Source: Bordetella sp. 02P26C-1
GTDB lineage: Bacteria; Pseudomonadota; Gammaproteobacteria; Burkholderiales; Burkholderiaceae_B
Length of the DNA stretch: 64,000 bases
Assembly: GCF_009763255.1 (NCBI RefSeq)
Contig: NZ_WSJB01000019.1
Location: 158,523 to 222,522 of the forward strand
Direction: 5' to 3'
Within the stretch, counting starts at the first letter, position 1. Every line of letters begins with the position of its first letter. Below, in pieces: positions 1 through 8,258 of this stretch. The position numbers and the translations under genes were made by a program. The notes beneath the pieces are model-generated. The model had not been told where the DNA came from. It ran no database searches and was given only the letters and a program-made list of their open reading frames with translations.

Positions 1-1450
1 CCTGGTGCATGCGGATCGTGCCATACATGCCGTTGTCGATCAGAACGACGATGATGGGCAGGTCGTACTGAACCGCCGTTGCGAACTCCTGACCGTGCAT
101 CATGAAGCAACCATCGCCAGCGAAGCACACCACGGTCTTTTCAGGCTGTACGCGCTTGGCGCCGACTGCCGCCGGCAAGCCATAGCCCATCGAGCCCGAG
201 GTTGGGGCCAATTGCGTGCCATAGCGGGTAAAGCGGTGGAAGCGATGCAGCCAGGTGGCATAGTTGCCCGCGCCGTTGGTCATGATCGCGTCGGCCGGCA
301 ACGCCTTTTCCAGATACGCCATCACGCCGCCGAGTTGCAGCTGACCCGGGGTTTGAATCGTCGTCGGATCGCTCCAACGCAGATACGATTCGCGCGCGGC
401 GGGCGTATCGGCGGCCCAGGCGGGCTGCGACGGGCCTTTCACGTTGGCCAATGCCTCGGCGAACGAGGCCGGCGAGGTGTTGATCGCCAGCGTGGGGCGA
501 TAGACGCGGCCCAGCTCGGCGCTGTCGGGGTGGACGTGCACCAGTTTCTGACGCGGCACGGGAATGTCGAGCAGGGTGTAGGCTTGGCTCGGGTTCTCCG
601 ACATACGGCCGCCGACGAGCAAAACCAGATCCGCATCGGCCACGCGCTTGAGCAGCGCGGGATTGATGCCCAGGCCAACGTCACCGATAAAGCAGGGGTG
701 ATCGGCCGGGAACAGCATTTGGCGGCGGAACGACACCGCGGTCGGCAGCGACAGGCGTTCGGCAAACGCGGCGAATTGTTCGACAGCCTCGGCGCTCCAG
801 CGCGTGCCGCCCAGAATGGCGACCGGCGAGCGGGCCTCGGCGAGCAATTGTTCGAGCTGCTTGAGTTGCCCCGCGGTCGGTGCGCTGTCGATGACTTCAT
901 AGCGCGGCGCGTCCGGCACGGTCGCGGTTTCGGTCAGCATGTCTTCGGGCAGCGCGATCACAACCGGACCGGGGCGGCCCGAGGTGGCGATGTGAAAGGC
1001 GCGCGAAATCAGCTCGGGGATACGCTCGATCTGATCGATTTCCGTGACCCACTTGGCCTGCGTGCCGAAGACGGCGCGATAATCCATTTCCTGGAACGCT
1101 TCGCGCTCGCGCATGCCGCGTTCGATCTGGCCGACGAACAGAATCATCGGCGTGGAGTCTTGCTTGGCGATATGCACGCCCGCCATCGCGTTGGTCGCAC
1201 CCGGGCCGCGGGTGACCATGCAGATGCCGGGCTCGCCCGTCAGCTTGCCGTGGGCGTCGGCCATCATGGCGGCGCCGCCTTCCTGGCGGCAGACGGTCAC
1301 ATCGATCTTGGCGTCGTGCAAGCCGTCCAGCACGGCCAGATAGCTTTCTCCCGGCACGCAGAACACGTGTTTGACGCCGTGAGCGGCCAGCTGATCGACC
1401 AGAATATGTCCGCCCAGCCGGGCTTGTGCAGTAGAAGTCGAAGTAGTCAT
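1..1450 (-). CDS. Thiamine-diphosphate-dependent enzyme, acetolactate-synthase-like (C-terminus outside window)
   Basis: This is the first ~483 residues of a ThDP-dependent enzyme of the acetolactate synthase / benzoylformate decarboxylase superfamily; the C-terminus runs off the window edge. It begins at ATG 1450 on the minus strand (MTTSTSTAQARLGG). The N-terminal pyrimidine-binding domain carries the catalytic glutamate in CRQEGGAAMM (Glu57), followed by TRGPGATNA. A central domain and then a PP-binding domain follow, with GDGCFMM near residue 440 and the matching Asn in LIDNG about 24 residues later. It lies divergent from a GcvA-like LysR gene, which suggests that regulator controls it. 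The substrate is not evident. Lone, non-ilv-linked copies like this are often 2-oxoacid decarboxylases or carboligases rather than the biosynthetic acetolactate synthase, and no ilvN-type small subunit is seen. Confidence 0.9.
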   Translation of the reverse strand, partial: MTTSTSTAQARLGGHILVDQLAAHGVKHVFCVPGESYLAVLDGLHDAKIDVTVCRQEGGAAMMADAHGKLTGEPGICMVTRGPGATNAMAGVHIAKQDSTPMILFVGQIERGMREREAFQEMDYRAVFGTQAKWVTEIDQIERIPELISRAFHIATSGRPGPVVIALPEDMLTETATVPDAPRYEVIDSAPTAGQLKQLEQLLAEARSPVAILGGTRWSAEAVEQFAAFAERLSLPTAVSFRRQMLFPADHPCFIGDVGLGINPALLKRVADADLVLLVGGRMSENPSQAYTLLDIPVPRQKLVHVHPDSAELGRVYRPTLAINTSPASFAEALANVKGPSQPAWAADTPAARESYLRWSDPTTIQTPGQLQLGGVMAYLEKALPADAIMTNGAGNYATWLHRFHRFTRYGTQLAPTSGSMGYGLPAAVGAKRVQPEKTVVCFAGDGCFMMHGQEFATAVQYDLPIIVVLIDNGMYGTIRMHQ

Positions 1451-1481
1451 AGCAAGCTGAAAAAAGGTAACGGGCTAATAA

Positions 1482-1547
1482 AACAGCCCGATTGTAGGCT
1501 GTTGAGCATAATGTTCCTCGCTTGCACATGGCAATTGATAAAATTGC
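1482..1547. promoter_or_regulatory. Candidate LysR operator region between divergent genes
   Basis: The spacer between the ThDP enzyme (ATG 1450, minus) and the LysR gene (ATG 1621, plus) holds two clear inverted repeats. The first is AACAGCC (1482-1488) with GGCTGTT (1497-1503) around an 8-base spacer. The second is GCAATT-N5-AATTGC (1531-1547), an AT-rich dyad of the size LysR-type regulators bind. TTGCA also occurs on both sides of the second dyad. Binding is inferred from position and symmetry only. Confidence 0.45.
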
Positions 1548-1620
1548 ACAACAAATTGATTTGGCGGCACGTTCTATTGCCCGACTGGCAGTCGCGCCAC
1601 CGCTGCTTTTTACTCTACTC

Positions 1621-2496
1621 ATGCGCAATGGCATACCGAATCTGAGCGCCCTGCAGGCGTTCGAAGCCTCCGCCCGGCTGGGAAGCTTTTCCCGCGCCGC
1701 GGAGGAGCTTTCATTGACGCATAGCGCGGTGTACCGCCAGGTCGCGAGCCTGGAGGCTCGTCTGGGGGTGCAGCTATTCACCCGGGTGCGGCGGCGAATT
1801 GTGCTGACCGAGCATGGCGCGGAGTACGCCGGCCGCATTCGCCACCATCTGGATCAGATTGAAAAGGATACGTTTGGCCTGGTCAGCCGCACCGGCATGG
1901 GCCGCAGTATTCATATTGCCGTGGTCCCGACACTGGCGACGACTTGGTTGATTCCGCGTCTGCCCGCATTCCAGCAGCAGCACCCCGACATCACCGTGAG
2001 CCTGTCGGTGCGCACCTTGCCGTTTCAGTTCAAGGATCAGCCGTTTGATGGGGCCATCTATCACGCCAGCAGTCTGTGGCCGGGCACCCAAGGCGTGCTG
2101 CTATTCCCTGAAAAAGAATTGGTGCCGGTTTGCGCACCGCATTTGCCGCGCCGCGAGGAAGACGGTCTGACGGGTCTGACGCACCTGCACTTGAGCTCAC
2201 GCCCGGATGCCTGGCGGCTTTGGTATAGCGCGAATCATCTGAATTACGGGCCGCACGCCGCGGGGGGGCCCCGCTATGACTTGTTTACCATGATGTTGGC
2301 GGCGGCAGAAGCGGGGCTGGGTGTGGGGTTGGTGCCGTATTTTCTCGCGCAGCCCGCGCTCGAAGCCGGCAAGCTCGTGCAGCCCGTGCCCGAGGTGCTA
2401 AGCGTGGTCCAAGGCTATTACTTTGGCTATTCCCAGCGCGATGAACGCTCAGAGGCTTTGAAGCTCTTTGAGCGATGGTTACGATCGGTGGCCTAG
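1621..2496 (+). CDS. LysR-family transcriptional regulator, GcvA-like
   Basis: This is a 291-residue LysR-type regulator. I chose ATG 1621 (MRNGIPNLSALQAFEA) because the helix-turn-helix then starts where it does in the family; the longer frame from TTG 1522 would add a non-homologous leader running through the putative operator. The winged helix-turn-helix covers roughly residues 8-66 (SFSRAAEELSLTHSAVYRQ), followed by a type 2 periplasmic-binding-like effector domain. The sequence style, with LSALQAFEA and a pattern such as LTHSAVYRQV, is that of the GcvA subgroup. It is divergent from the ThDP enzyme and its stop lies three bases before the xerD start. It probably regulates the ThDP enzyme and itself; the effector is unknown. 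Confidence 0.88.
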   Translation: MRNGIPNLSALQAFEASARLGSFSRAAEELSLTHSAVYRQVASLEARLGVQLFTRVRRRIVLTEHGAEYAGRIRHHLDQIEKDTFGLVSRTGMGRSIHIAVVPTLATTWLIPRLPAFQQQHPDITVSLSVRTLPFQFKDQPFDGAIYHASSLWPGTQGVLLFPEKELVPVCAPHLPRREEDGLTGLTHLHLSSRPDAWRLWYSANHLNYGPHAAGGPRYDLFTMMLAAAEAGLGVGLVPYFLAQPALEAGKLVQPVPEVLSVVQGYYFGYSQRDERSEALKLFERWLRSVA

Positions 2497-2499
2497 ACG

Positions 2500-3447
2500 A
2501 TGTCGCCCACGCCTCTGAATTCGCAAGCGGACATCGACGCCTTTATCGATGCGGTGTGGCTGGAAGATGGCCTGGCGAAAAACACGCTGTCGGCGTACCG
2601 GCGCGATCTGACTGCCTTTGCGCAATGGCTGGAAGATCCCGCGCAACACGCCGGTGCTACCCAAGCAACTCAACTCGCCGAGGTAAAAGCCGAGGATATC
2701 CAAGCATGGTTCGCCGCCCGGCATGAGGACAGCCGGGCCACTACCGCCAACCGGCGTCTGGCGGCGCTGCGGCGGTTTTATGCCTGGGCATTCCGTGAAA
2801 AGCGCACGGACAAAGATCCTTGTTTGACGCTTAGTGCAGCGAAGCAGCCGCCTCGCACACCCAAAACGCTCTCAGAAGCCCAGGTCGAAGCCTTGCTCGC
2901 GGCGCCGGACTTGAACACGCCTCGTGGGCTACGCGATCGCGCCATGTTGGAAACCTTGTACGCCACTGGCGTACGCGTGTCCGAACTGGTCTATATCAAA
3001 GTGCTAGAGCTCAGCCTCAATGAAGGCGTGCTGCGAGTGGTGATGGGCAAGGGCGGCAAGGACCGACTAGTGCCGCTAGGCGCGGAGGCAGCGCATTGGA
3101 TCGCGCGTTACATGCAAACAGCAAGACCCGAACTCGCTGGCGCGCGCGTGAGTGACGCGCTGTTTTTGACTGGGCGCGGTCAACCCATGTCCCGGCAAGC
3201 GTTCTGGCAATTGATCAAAAAATACGCCATCATCGCCGGGATCAACGCGCCGCTTTCGCCGCACGTTGTGCGCCATGCCTTTGCCACCCATCTACTCAAT
3301 CATGGCGCTGACCTGCGCGTGGTACAGCTGTTGTTGGGCCATGCCGATATTTCGACAACGCAGATCTACACGCACGTGGCGCGCGAACGGCTCAAGGCCC
3401 TGCACGCGGCCCACCATCCGCGCGCAACTACGCTTCCTCCTACCTGA
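2500..3447 (+). CDS. xerD: Tyrosine recombinase XerD
   Basis: XerD acts with XerC and FtsK at the dif site to resolve chromosome dimers. The 315-residue protein has the N-terminal SAM-like core-binding domain (about residues 10-95) and a C-terminal catalytic domain with the full residue set: Arg159 in ATGVRVSEL, Lys in GKGGKDR, His255 and Arg258 in HVVRHAFATHLL, His281 in LLGHADIS and the nucleophile Tyr290 in TTQIYTHV. It is slightly longer than the roughly 298 residues of E. coli XerD. It starts three bases after the LysR stop, so it may be co-transcribed. No mobile element surrounds it, which supports a housekeeping recombinase rather than a phage integrase. XerC is the alternative, but the motif style fits XerD better. 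Confidence 0.9.
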   Translation: MSPTPLNSQADIDAFIDAVWLEDGLAKNTLSAYRRDLTAFAQWLEDPAQHAGATQATQLAEVKAEDIQAWFAARHEDSRATTANRRLAALRRFYAWAFREKRTDKDPCLTLSAAKQPPRTPKTLSEAQVEALLAAPDLNTPRGLRDRAMLETLYATGVRVSELVYIKVLELSLNEGVLRVVMGKGGKDRLVPLGAEAAHWIARYMQTARPELAGARVSDALFLTGRGQPMSRQAFWQLIKKYAIIAGINAPLSPHVVRHAFATHLLNHGADLRVVQLLLGHADISTTQIYTHVARERLKALHAAHHPRATTLPPT

Positions 3448-3467
3448 TTTAGATCACGATTTCTGTC

Positions 3468-3956
3468 ATGAGCAAAGCCCGCCACGTATCCGAAACACCG
3501 GCCACGCAGTGGCTGAAAAAGCATAAAGTCGCTTATACCGAACACACCTACGAGTACATCGATCACGGTGGCGCGGGGGAAGCGGCGCGGCAACTGGGTT
3601 TGGAGCCACACGCGGTCGTAAAAACCCTGATCATGGAAGACGAGGCCGCGCATCCGCTGGTCGTGGTGATGCACGGCGACCGCGAAGTCTCCACCAAAAA
3701 TCTCGCGCGCCAGGCGGGACATAAAAAAGTGTCGCCTTGCCATCCAGACGTCGCGCAAAAGCACTCCGGTTATCAGGTTGGCGGCACCTCGCCATTCGGC
3801 ACCCGCAAACGGATGCCCGTGTGGGTCGAGGCTAGCGTGCTCGACTACCCGGTTGTCTATATCAATGGTGGCCGACGCGGGTATCTGGTGGGCATCGATC
3901 CCAAAGTATTAACCACGCTGCTCGACGCCAAGCCCGTCTCCGTCGCACTGGAGTAA
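3468..3956 (+). CDS. ybaK: YbaK/EbsC-type Cys-tRNA(Pro) deacylase
   Basis: This 162-residue protein is a single YbaK/aminoacyl-tRNA editing domain. Family members hydrolyse Cys-tRNA(Pro), and sometimes other mischarged tRNAs, acting in trans to prolyl-tRNA synthetase in the cytoplasm. Family features seen are the N-terminal segment TPATQWLKKHKVAYTEHTY, KTLIMED, the lysine in REVSTKNLAR, and the glycine-rich GGTSPFGTRKRMPVW loop with the terminal VYINGGRRGYLVGIDP strand. The length is typical. It starts 20 bases after xerD and runs in the same direction, so it could be read from the same transcript. I see nothing unusual. Confidence 0.92.
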   Translation: MSKARHVSETPATQWLKKHKVAYTEHTYEYIDHGGAGEAARQLGLEPHAVVKTLIMEDEAAHPLVVVMHGDREVSTKNLARQAGHKKVSPCHPDVAQKHSGYQVGGTSPFGTRKRMPVWVEASVLDYPVVYINGGRRGYLVGIDPKVLTTLLDAKPVSVALE

Positions 3957-4064
3957 ACGTTCGCGGGTATGGCCACAGCATTGGGCGCGCCGCTTGCGGG
4001 CATTTTGCGATGAGCACGACTGGTATATAACTGGAGTGTGTCGAGATTTCCTTGGGAGACGACG

Positions 4065-4643
4065 ATGGGCAAACAACTGTTGATGCTGGTGGGTGATTAC
4101 GCCGAAGACTACGAAACCATGGTGCCGTTCCAGGCCCTGCAGGCAGTCGGACATACCGTCCACGCGGTCTGCCCGGATAAAAAAGCCGGGGATAAAGTCG
4201 CCACGGCGATTCATGACTTTGAAGGCGACCAGACTTATAGCGAAAAGCCCGGGCACAAGTTCACCCTCACGCATGATTTTGAGCAGGTGGATGTGGGCGC
4301 CTATGATGGGCTGGTCATTCCCGGTGGACGCGCGCCCGAATATCTGCGCTTGAATAAACGCGTGCTGGAAATCATTCAGCAATTCGATTCAGCGGGCAAG
4401 CCAATTGCCGCGGTATGTCATGGCGCGCAGTTGCTCGCGGCTGCCGGTGTACTGAAGGGGCGTACATGCTCGGCGTATCCGGCTTGCGCGCCCGAGGTCA
4501 AGCTGGCTGGCGGCACCTATGCCGATATCGCTATCGATCAGGCGCACACCGATGGCAACTTGGTCTCCGCGCCCGCCTGGCCCGCGCATCCGGCGTGGAT
4601 CGCACAGTTCTTGGAATTGTTAGGAACGAAGATAACCCATTAG
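4065..4643 (+). CDS. DJ-1/PfpI-family protein
   Basis: This is a 192-residue protein of the class I glutamine-amidotransferase-like DJ-1/PfpI superfamily. I chose ATG 4065 ([12 protein letters not shown]) because GGGAG at 4054-4058 sits at proper spacing and the first beta strand begins at once; an in-frame ATG at 4038 would add nine residues. The nucleophile elbow [10 protein letters not shown] holds the reactive cysteine, and the glutamate-containing region [12 protein letters not shown] precedes it. Known relatives include intracellular proteases, glyoxalase III and protein or nucleotide deglycases, and activity cannot be assigned among them. The gene stands alone between ybaK and the convergent pbpG. 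Confidence 0.88.
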   Translation: MGKQLLMLVGDYAEDYETMVPFQALQAVGHTVHAVCPDKKAGDKVATAIHDFEGDQTYSEKPGHKFTLTHDFEQVDVGAYDGLVIPGGRAPEYLRLNKRVLEIIQQFDSAGKPIAAVCHGAQLLAAAGVLKGRTCSAYPACAPEVKLAGGTYADIAIDQAHTDGNLVSAPAWPAHPAWIAQFLELLGTKITH

Positions 4644-4722
4644 CGGAAGACGGCGGCTGGCCGATGAGCTGGCGGCAGGTCGATGTGTTTAGCCGTCAGC
4701 CCACGCCGCGCGGTTCGTCGGC

Positions 4723-5847
4723 CTACATGCGTGCCAGTTTCAGCATCGCGACGTCGTTCTGCAGAATGCGGCGCAGTCGAACCGCGTCGCCAATGCGTGA
4801 ATACTTGCCTTGCGAATCCAACAGCACGATCGCCAGATCACGGCCATTGATGCGCGTGAGCATCACCAGGCATTCGCCCGCTTCGTTGATAAAGCCCGTC
4901 TTCGATACCTTGATGTCCCAGTCCGGCTTGCGCACGAGCAGATTCGTGTTGCGGAAAATCTGGGTACGATTCGCCACATCGACCTCATATTCGTCGTCCG
5001 TCGAGTAACGATGAATCAAAGGCCGCTGTGCCGCCGCCCGCAGCAGGCGGGCCAGATCGTGCGGCGATGAGACGTTCTGGCTGGATAGCCCCGTGGGCTC
5101 GATGAAGTACGTGCTCGACATACCCAGCGAGCGCGCTTTGTTGTTCATTGCGCGGACAAAAGCAGGGATGCCGCCAGGATAATTGCGCCCCAGCGCATGG
5201 GCCGCGCGGTTCTCCGAGGACATCAGCGCCAGATGCAGCATGTCGCCCCGCGTGAGCCGCGTGCCGATCTGCAGGCGCGACGTCGTGTGCTTGAGCGTAT
5301 CGACGTCTTCGCTGGTGATCTCCAGCACCTCGTCCATGGGCTGGTTCGAATCGACCACCACGAGCGCGGTCATCAATTTCGAGATCGAGGCGATCGGGCG
5401 CACGACGTCTTCGTTCTTGGCGAACAGGACAGTCGACGTTTCTAGGTCCTGTACATAGGCGGTACTGGAGCGCAGCGCGCGGATCTCATCGCGGATCGAC
5501 GCTTCGGCAGCGGGCAGGGCGGCTGCCGCGCTGGCCGCCGCCACCGTACGCTGACGCGCGATGATGGTGCTCTTGTGAGATTTCTTCTTGGCCGTGTTGG
5601 TGGCTGAAGCTATCTTCTTTGTCGGTTTAGCCGAGCCGCTGCTCTTGGTGGCTACGGATTTTGTTGCCTTGCCGCTGGCCGGTTTGGCGGCGGTCTTTTT
5701 ACTGGCAGTCTTGCAGTTGGCCGCGCTACTGTTGGTCTTGCATGTCGTGTTTTTGGCCGCCTGCGCGGTATCGGGCAGGGCGCTGGCGAGCGCCATCGCT
5801 AGAGGCACTAAAGACGCTGCAACGGCGCGTTTCCAGAAAAACACCAT
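4723..5847 (-). CDS. pbpG: D-alanyl-D-alanine endopeptidase (PbpG/PBP7-like, peptidase S11)
   Basis: This is a 374-residue periplasmic penicillin-binding protein predicted to cut D-Ala-D-Ala or D-Ala-mDAP crosslinks in peptidoglycan. It has an N-terminal signal peptide ending near TAQA-AK (residue 30), then a low-complexity Ala/Lys/Ser/Thr linker to about residue 110, then the S11 serine peptidase domain. Catalytic motifs are present: SISK (Ser154, Lys157), SEN (Ser211-Asn213) and KTG (316-318). The basic linker is longer than in the E. coli enzyme and makes the protein larger than the usual ~310 residues; it may bind the anionic cell wall. It is convergent with the PfpI gene. No clear Shine-Dalgarno sequence precedes ATG 5847. 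Confidence 0.9.
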   Translation of the reverse strand: MVFFWKRAVAASLVPLAMALASALPDTAQAAKNTTCKTNSSAANCKTASKKTAAKPASGKATKSVATKSSGSAKPTKKIASATNTAKKKSHKSTIIARQRTVAAASAAAALPAAEASIRDEIRALRSSTAYVQDLETSTVLFAKNEDVVRPIASISKLMTALVVVDSNQPMDEVLEITSEDVDTLKHTTSRLQIGTRLTRGDMLHLALMSSENRAAHALGRNYPGGIPAFVRAMNNKARSLGMSSTYFIEPTGLSSQNVSSPHDLARLLRAAAQRPLIHRYSTDDEYEVDVANRTQIFRNTNLLVRKPDWDIKVSKTGFINEAGECLVMLTRINGRDLAIVLLDSQGKYSRIGDAVRLRRILQNDVAMLKLARM

Positions 5848-6194
5848 AAGACAACCGAAACAAAAAGGGTGCGCGACCGGGGCGGGTCAGGGGGGTGGCT
5901 TGAGCGGAGCCGGGGAAAATTCAGCCAAATTATAGACTTACGAGCGAAATTTAAACAGTTTTTGGAACTGTAAAGCAAGTCCTTGTTTGCAACATTTCGA
6001 AAGATGGCGTGGCTCGGCGCCAGTTCATTCGGTGGCGCGGTGTCTGAACCGGCAATCGCTTGAGGACGAGGTTCCGGCTCAGCGGCGACGGACGGCGATC
6101 ACTTCGCCTGCTATTGTATCTGGCGATTCGTCCGATTCTGAGGAGTTGGATAGTTTTGTTTTGCCGAAAAGCGATACAATCCGGCGCTTGGTTC
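5848..6194. other. Intergenic stretch between pbpG and tRNA-Arg
   Basis: About 350 bases without a convincing gene. The half next to pbpG must hold its promoter; an AT-rich patch lies at 5925-5985. The half next to the tRNA carries the tRNA promoter described separately. A short frame (5987-6232) runs into the tRNA itself and is discounted. Confidence 0.5.
6175..6180 (+). promoter_or_regulatory. Candidate -10 box of the tRNA-Arg promoter
   Basis: TACAAT lies 14 bases before the first base of the mature tRNA, at the distance expected for a short 5' leader. No good -35 hexamer is obvious at 16-18 bases upstream, so this call rests on the -10 box and its position. Confidence 0.45.
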
Positions 6195-6269
6195 GTCTCC
6201 GTAGTTCAATGGATAGAACAAGGACCTCCTAAGTCCTAGATACAGGTTCGATTCCTGTCGGAGACGCCA
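6195..6269 (+). tRNA. tRNA-Arg (anticodon CCT), with encoded CCA
   Basis: The sequence folds as a cloverleaf. Acceptor arm GTCTCCG (6195-6201) pairs with CGGAGAC (6259-6265), discriminator G6266 follows and CCA is encoded at 6267-6269. The D arm contains GTTCAATGGATAGAAC. The anticodon stem AGGAC/GTCCT encloses the loop CTCCTAA, giving anticodon CCT, which reads AGG. The T arm CAGG-TTCGATT-CCTG is canonical. The 3' end lies 13 bases from a broken phage integrase, so this tRNA has served as an integration site. Confidence 0.95.
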
Positions 6270-6282
6270 TAAAAACAGTCAC

Positions 6283-6684
6283 TTAAGTAAAAATCGGGCC
6301 CAAATCATGGTCCCGCCGTGACTCTGGATTGCAGTTTGGCGGCAGTTTTTCTGCCCCGTCGGCCCTGGCGAGCAGGCGTCGCATCTTGTCCTTTTCGAGC
6401 TGATTCGCCGCGCCGTCGATCCACTTCGAGTAGACCTCGAAGAACATTTTCGCGTTCTTGTGGCCCATCTGGCGGGACAGGTAACCCGGGTTCAGTGGCT
6501 CCCAGCGTTTGAGGCTGTCATCGATGGCCCGCGGCGTACCCGAGCCGTTGGGCACGCGTTGGCGCTGCGCGATCGGCCACCGACCCGAGGTGTCTGCGAT
6601 CGGTTTGGCGCGCGCCTGTCGTGCGCGTTTAAGCTCATCCACTGTCAGGTCGGTCACCTCTCGCTCGATGCCCATACAAGGCAC
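6283..6684 (-). pseudogene. Phage-type tyrosine integrase remnant
   Basis: The C-terminal third of this frame is the end of a phage/ICE tyrosine recombinase: NPGYLSRQMGHKNAKMFF contains the conserved GH(K) box, and VYSKWIDGA supplies the nucleophilic tyrosine. The HxxR box that should sit just upstream is missing. The preceding residues (RAIDDSLKRWEPL) join directly to NPGYLSRQ, as expected after an internal deletion, and the N-terminal ~50 residues look like another piece of the same gene (TDLTVDELKRARQARAKPI). No core-binding domain is present. It ends 13 bases from the tRNA-Arg 3' CCA, the lambda-type arrangement with the integrase 3' end next to att. I consider it a non-functional scar of an integrated element. 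Confidence 0.8.
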
Positions 6685-6974
6685 CGAAAAATTCCAGTGC
6701 TTTTGTGGTTCGTCATTGCCGCTCCTTTGTAAACGGACTCTACAACAATTTCGCGCTAATCACGGGGACAGGTCAATGAGCCAAGGTTGGCGGCTTGCAC
6801 CTCGCTCTGCCGGCAGCATGGTGGGGGCTATCGCAATCCGCTGCGGATCATCAGGCATATCGTAAAAATAGATTGCATCTGCTGGCGCCCTAGACCAAAA
6901 AGCGGACTAAAGGAATCTACGTTGACAGAGCGAATGCTGGTGCCGGCGCAAACAAGGCCGGCAGTCATCAATCT

Positions 6975-8204
6975 TCAATTGCCCATCGCCATCATCCACC
7001 CCGCCAAACCGGCGACCAGCACGACGATCGCTGGCGGCACGCGACCGATGGTCAGCAGCCCGAACGAGAACAACGCCAGCCCAAAGTCGGCCCTACTGTG
7101 GATCGTGCTTGCCCATACCGGGTCATACAGCGCCGACGCCAGGATACCCACTACGCCGGCATTGATACCCGCCATGACCGTCTGAATCCCCGCGCGGTGA
7201 CGAAGCGCTTCCCAGAACGGTAGTGCGCCGACCAGGATGAGCATTCCTGGGAGGAATATGGTCCCCAACAGAGCCAAGCCGCCCAGCCAGCCATGCAGGG
7301 CGCCATGGGCGACCGCGCCCAGATAAGCCGAAAACGTGAACAGGGGACCCGGCACGGCCTGCGCTGCGCCATAGCCAGCCAGGAAATCGGCGTTGCTGAC
7401 GATACCGCTGGGCACTACAGTGGATTGCAGCAGCGGTAGCACGACATGCCCGCCCCCGAAGACCAACGCGCCGGACCGGTACACGCCGTCCAGCAGCGCG
7501 ACCACAGAGGAGCCCGTGGCAGCCGCCCACACGGGCAGCGCTAGCAGTAATGCTGCAAACAGCAGCAGCGCGACAACGCCCAGCTTGCGCGATACCGGGT
7601 ACCTGTGGGTTTGCACCCCATCAAATTGCGCAATCTTTAGCATCCACGATCCCAGCAGTCCTGCCAACACGATCGCAGCGATCTGTCCTGCCGCCGAGGG
7701 TAGGGCCAGGGTTAGCAGTGCCGCCAACACAGCGATGGCAGCGCGGGGGCGATCGGGACATAAGGACTTGGCCATACCCCATACCGCTTGCGCCACGATG
7801 GCCACGGCGACCACCTTGAGACCATGCACAAATCCGGACTGGGCCAGTTCCTGGTATTGAGCAATGCCGAAGGCGAGCAGGATCAGGGCGATGGCCGATG
7901 GAAAAGTGAATCCTGCCCACGCCGCCATCAACCCCAACCAGCCGGCGCGGCCCAGCCCTAGCGCCATGCCCACTTGGCTGCTGGCCGGCCCCGGCAAAAA
8001 CTGGCACAACGCGACCAGATCAGAATAACTGCGGTCATCCAGCCAGCGGCGGCGCTCCACAAACTCCGTACGAAAGTAGCCCAGATGCGCGATCGGCCCT
8101 CCGAAGGAGGTCAACCCCAGCTTCAAAAAGGCGCCAAAGACTTCAGAGGTTGAACCGCGCGGGGCTACAGCTTCGTGCTGTACGGTGTCGGACGAGCTTG
8201 TCAT
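6975..8204 (-). CDS. chrA: Chromate transporter, ChrA (CHR) family
   Basis: This is a 409-residue inner-membrane protein of the two-domain (long-chain) CHR family; characterised members export chromate driven by the proton gradient. The first CHR half begins FLKLGLTSFGGPIAHLGYF near residue 27 and includes the CQFLPGPASSQ motif. The second half repeats the design with a GGGHVVLPLL motif and AVPGPLFTFSAYLG. About ten hydrophobic segments are visible. ATG 8204 is the only sensible start. It sits between the integrase scar and an acetyltransferase gene, without a chrB regulator. Its physiological substrate here could be sulfate or another oxyanion. Confidence 0.9.
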   Translation of the reverse strand: MTSSSDTVQHEAVAPRGSTSEVFGAFLKLGLTSFGGPIAHLGYFRTEFVERRRWLDDRSYSDLVALCQFLPGPASSQVGMALGLGRAGWLGLMAAWAGFTFPSAIALILLAFGIAQYQELAQSGFVHGLKVVAVAIVAQAVWGMAKSLCPDRPRAAIAVLAALLTLALPSAAGQIAAIVLAGLLGSWMLKIAQFDGVQTHRYPVSRKLGVVALLLFAALLLALPVWAAATGSSVVALLDGVYRSGALVFGGGHVVLPLLQSTVVPSGIVSNADFLAGYGAAQAVPGPLFTFSAYLGAVAHGALHGWLGGLALLGTIFLPGMLILVGALPFWEALRHRAGIQTVMAGINAGVVGILASALYDPVWASTIHSRADFGLALFSFGLLTIGRVPPAIVVLVAGLAGWMMAMGN

Positions 8205-8258
8205 GTGTGTGTGGTCCTGCCAGTGAACTGCCGGATACGGGTCTTGGTCAGTGCCAAT

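Noticed and set aside
5..1645. Long plus-strand frame over the ThDP enzyme
   Set aside because: It is the shadow of the minus-strand gene; its translation is Arg/His/Gly-rich without any family motif, while the minus strand shows the catalytic Glu and the ThDP motif.
6195..8204. Second att copy of the tRNA 3' end downstream of the integrase scar
   Set aside because: I saw no repeat of the tRNA 3' end by eye up to the chromate transporter; a proper search might still find a degenerate copy.
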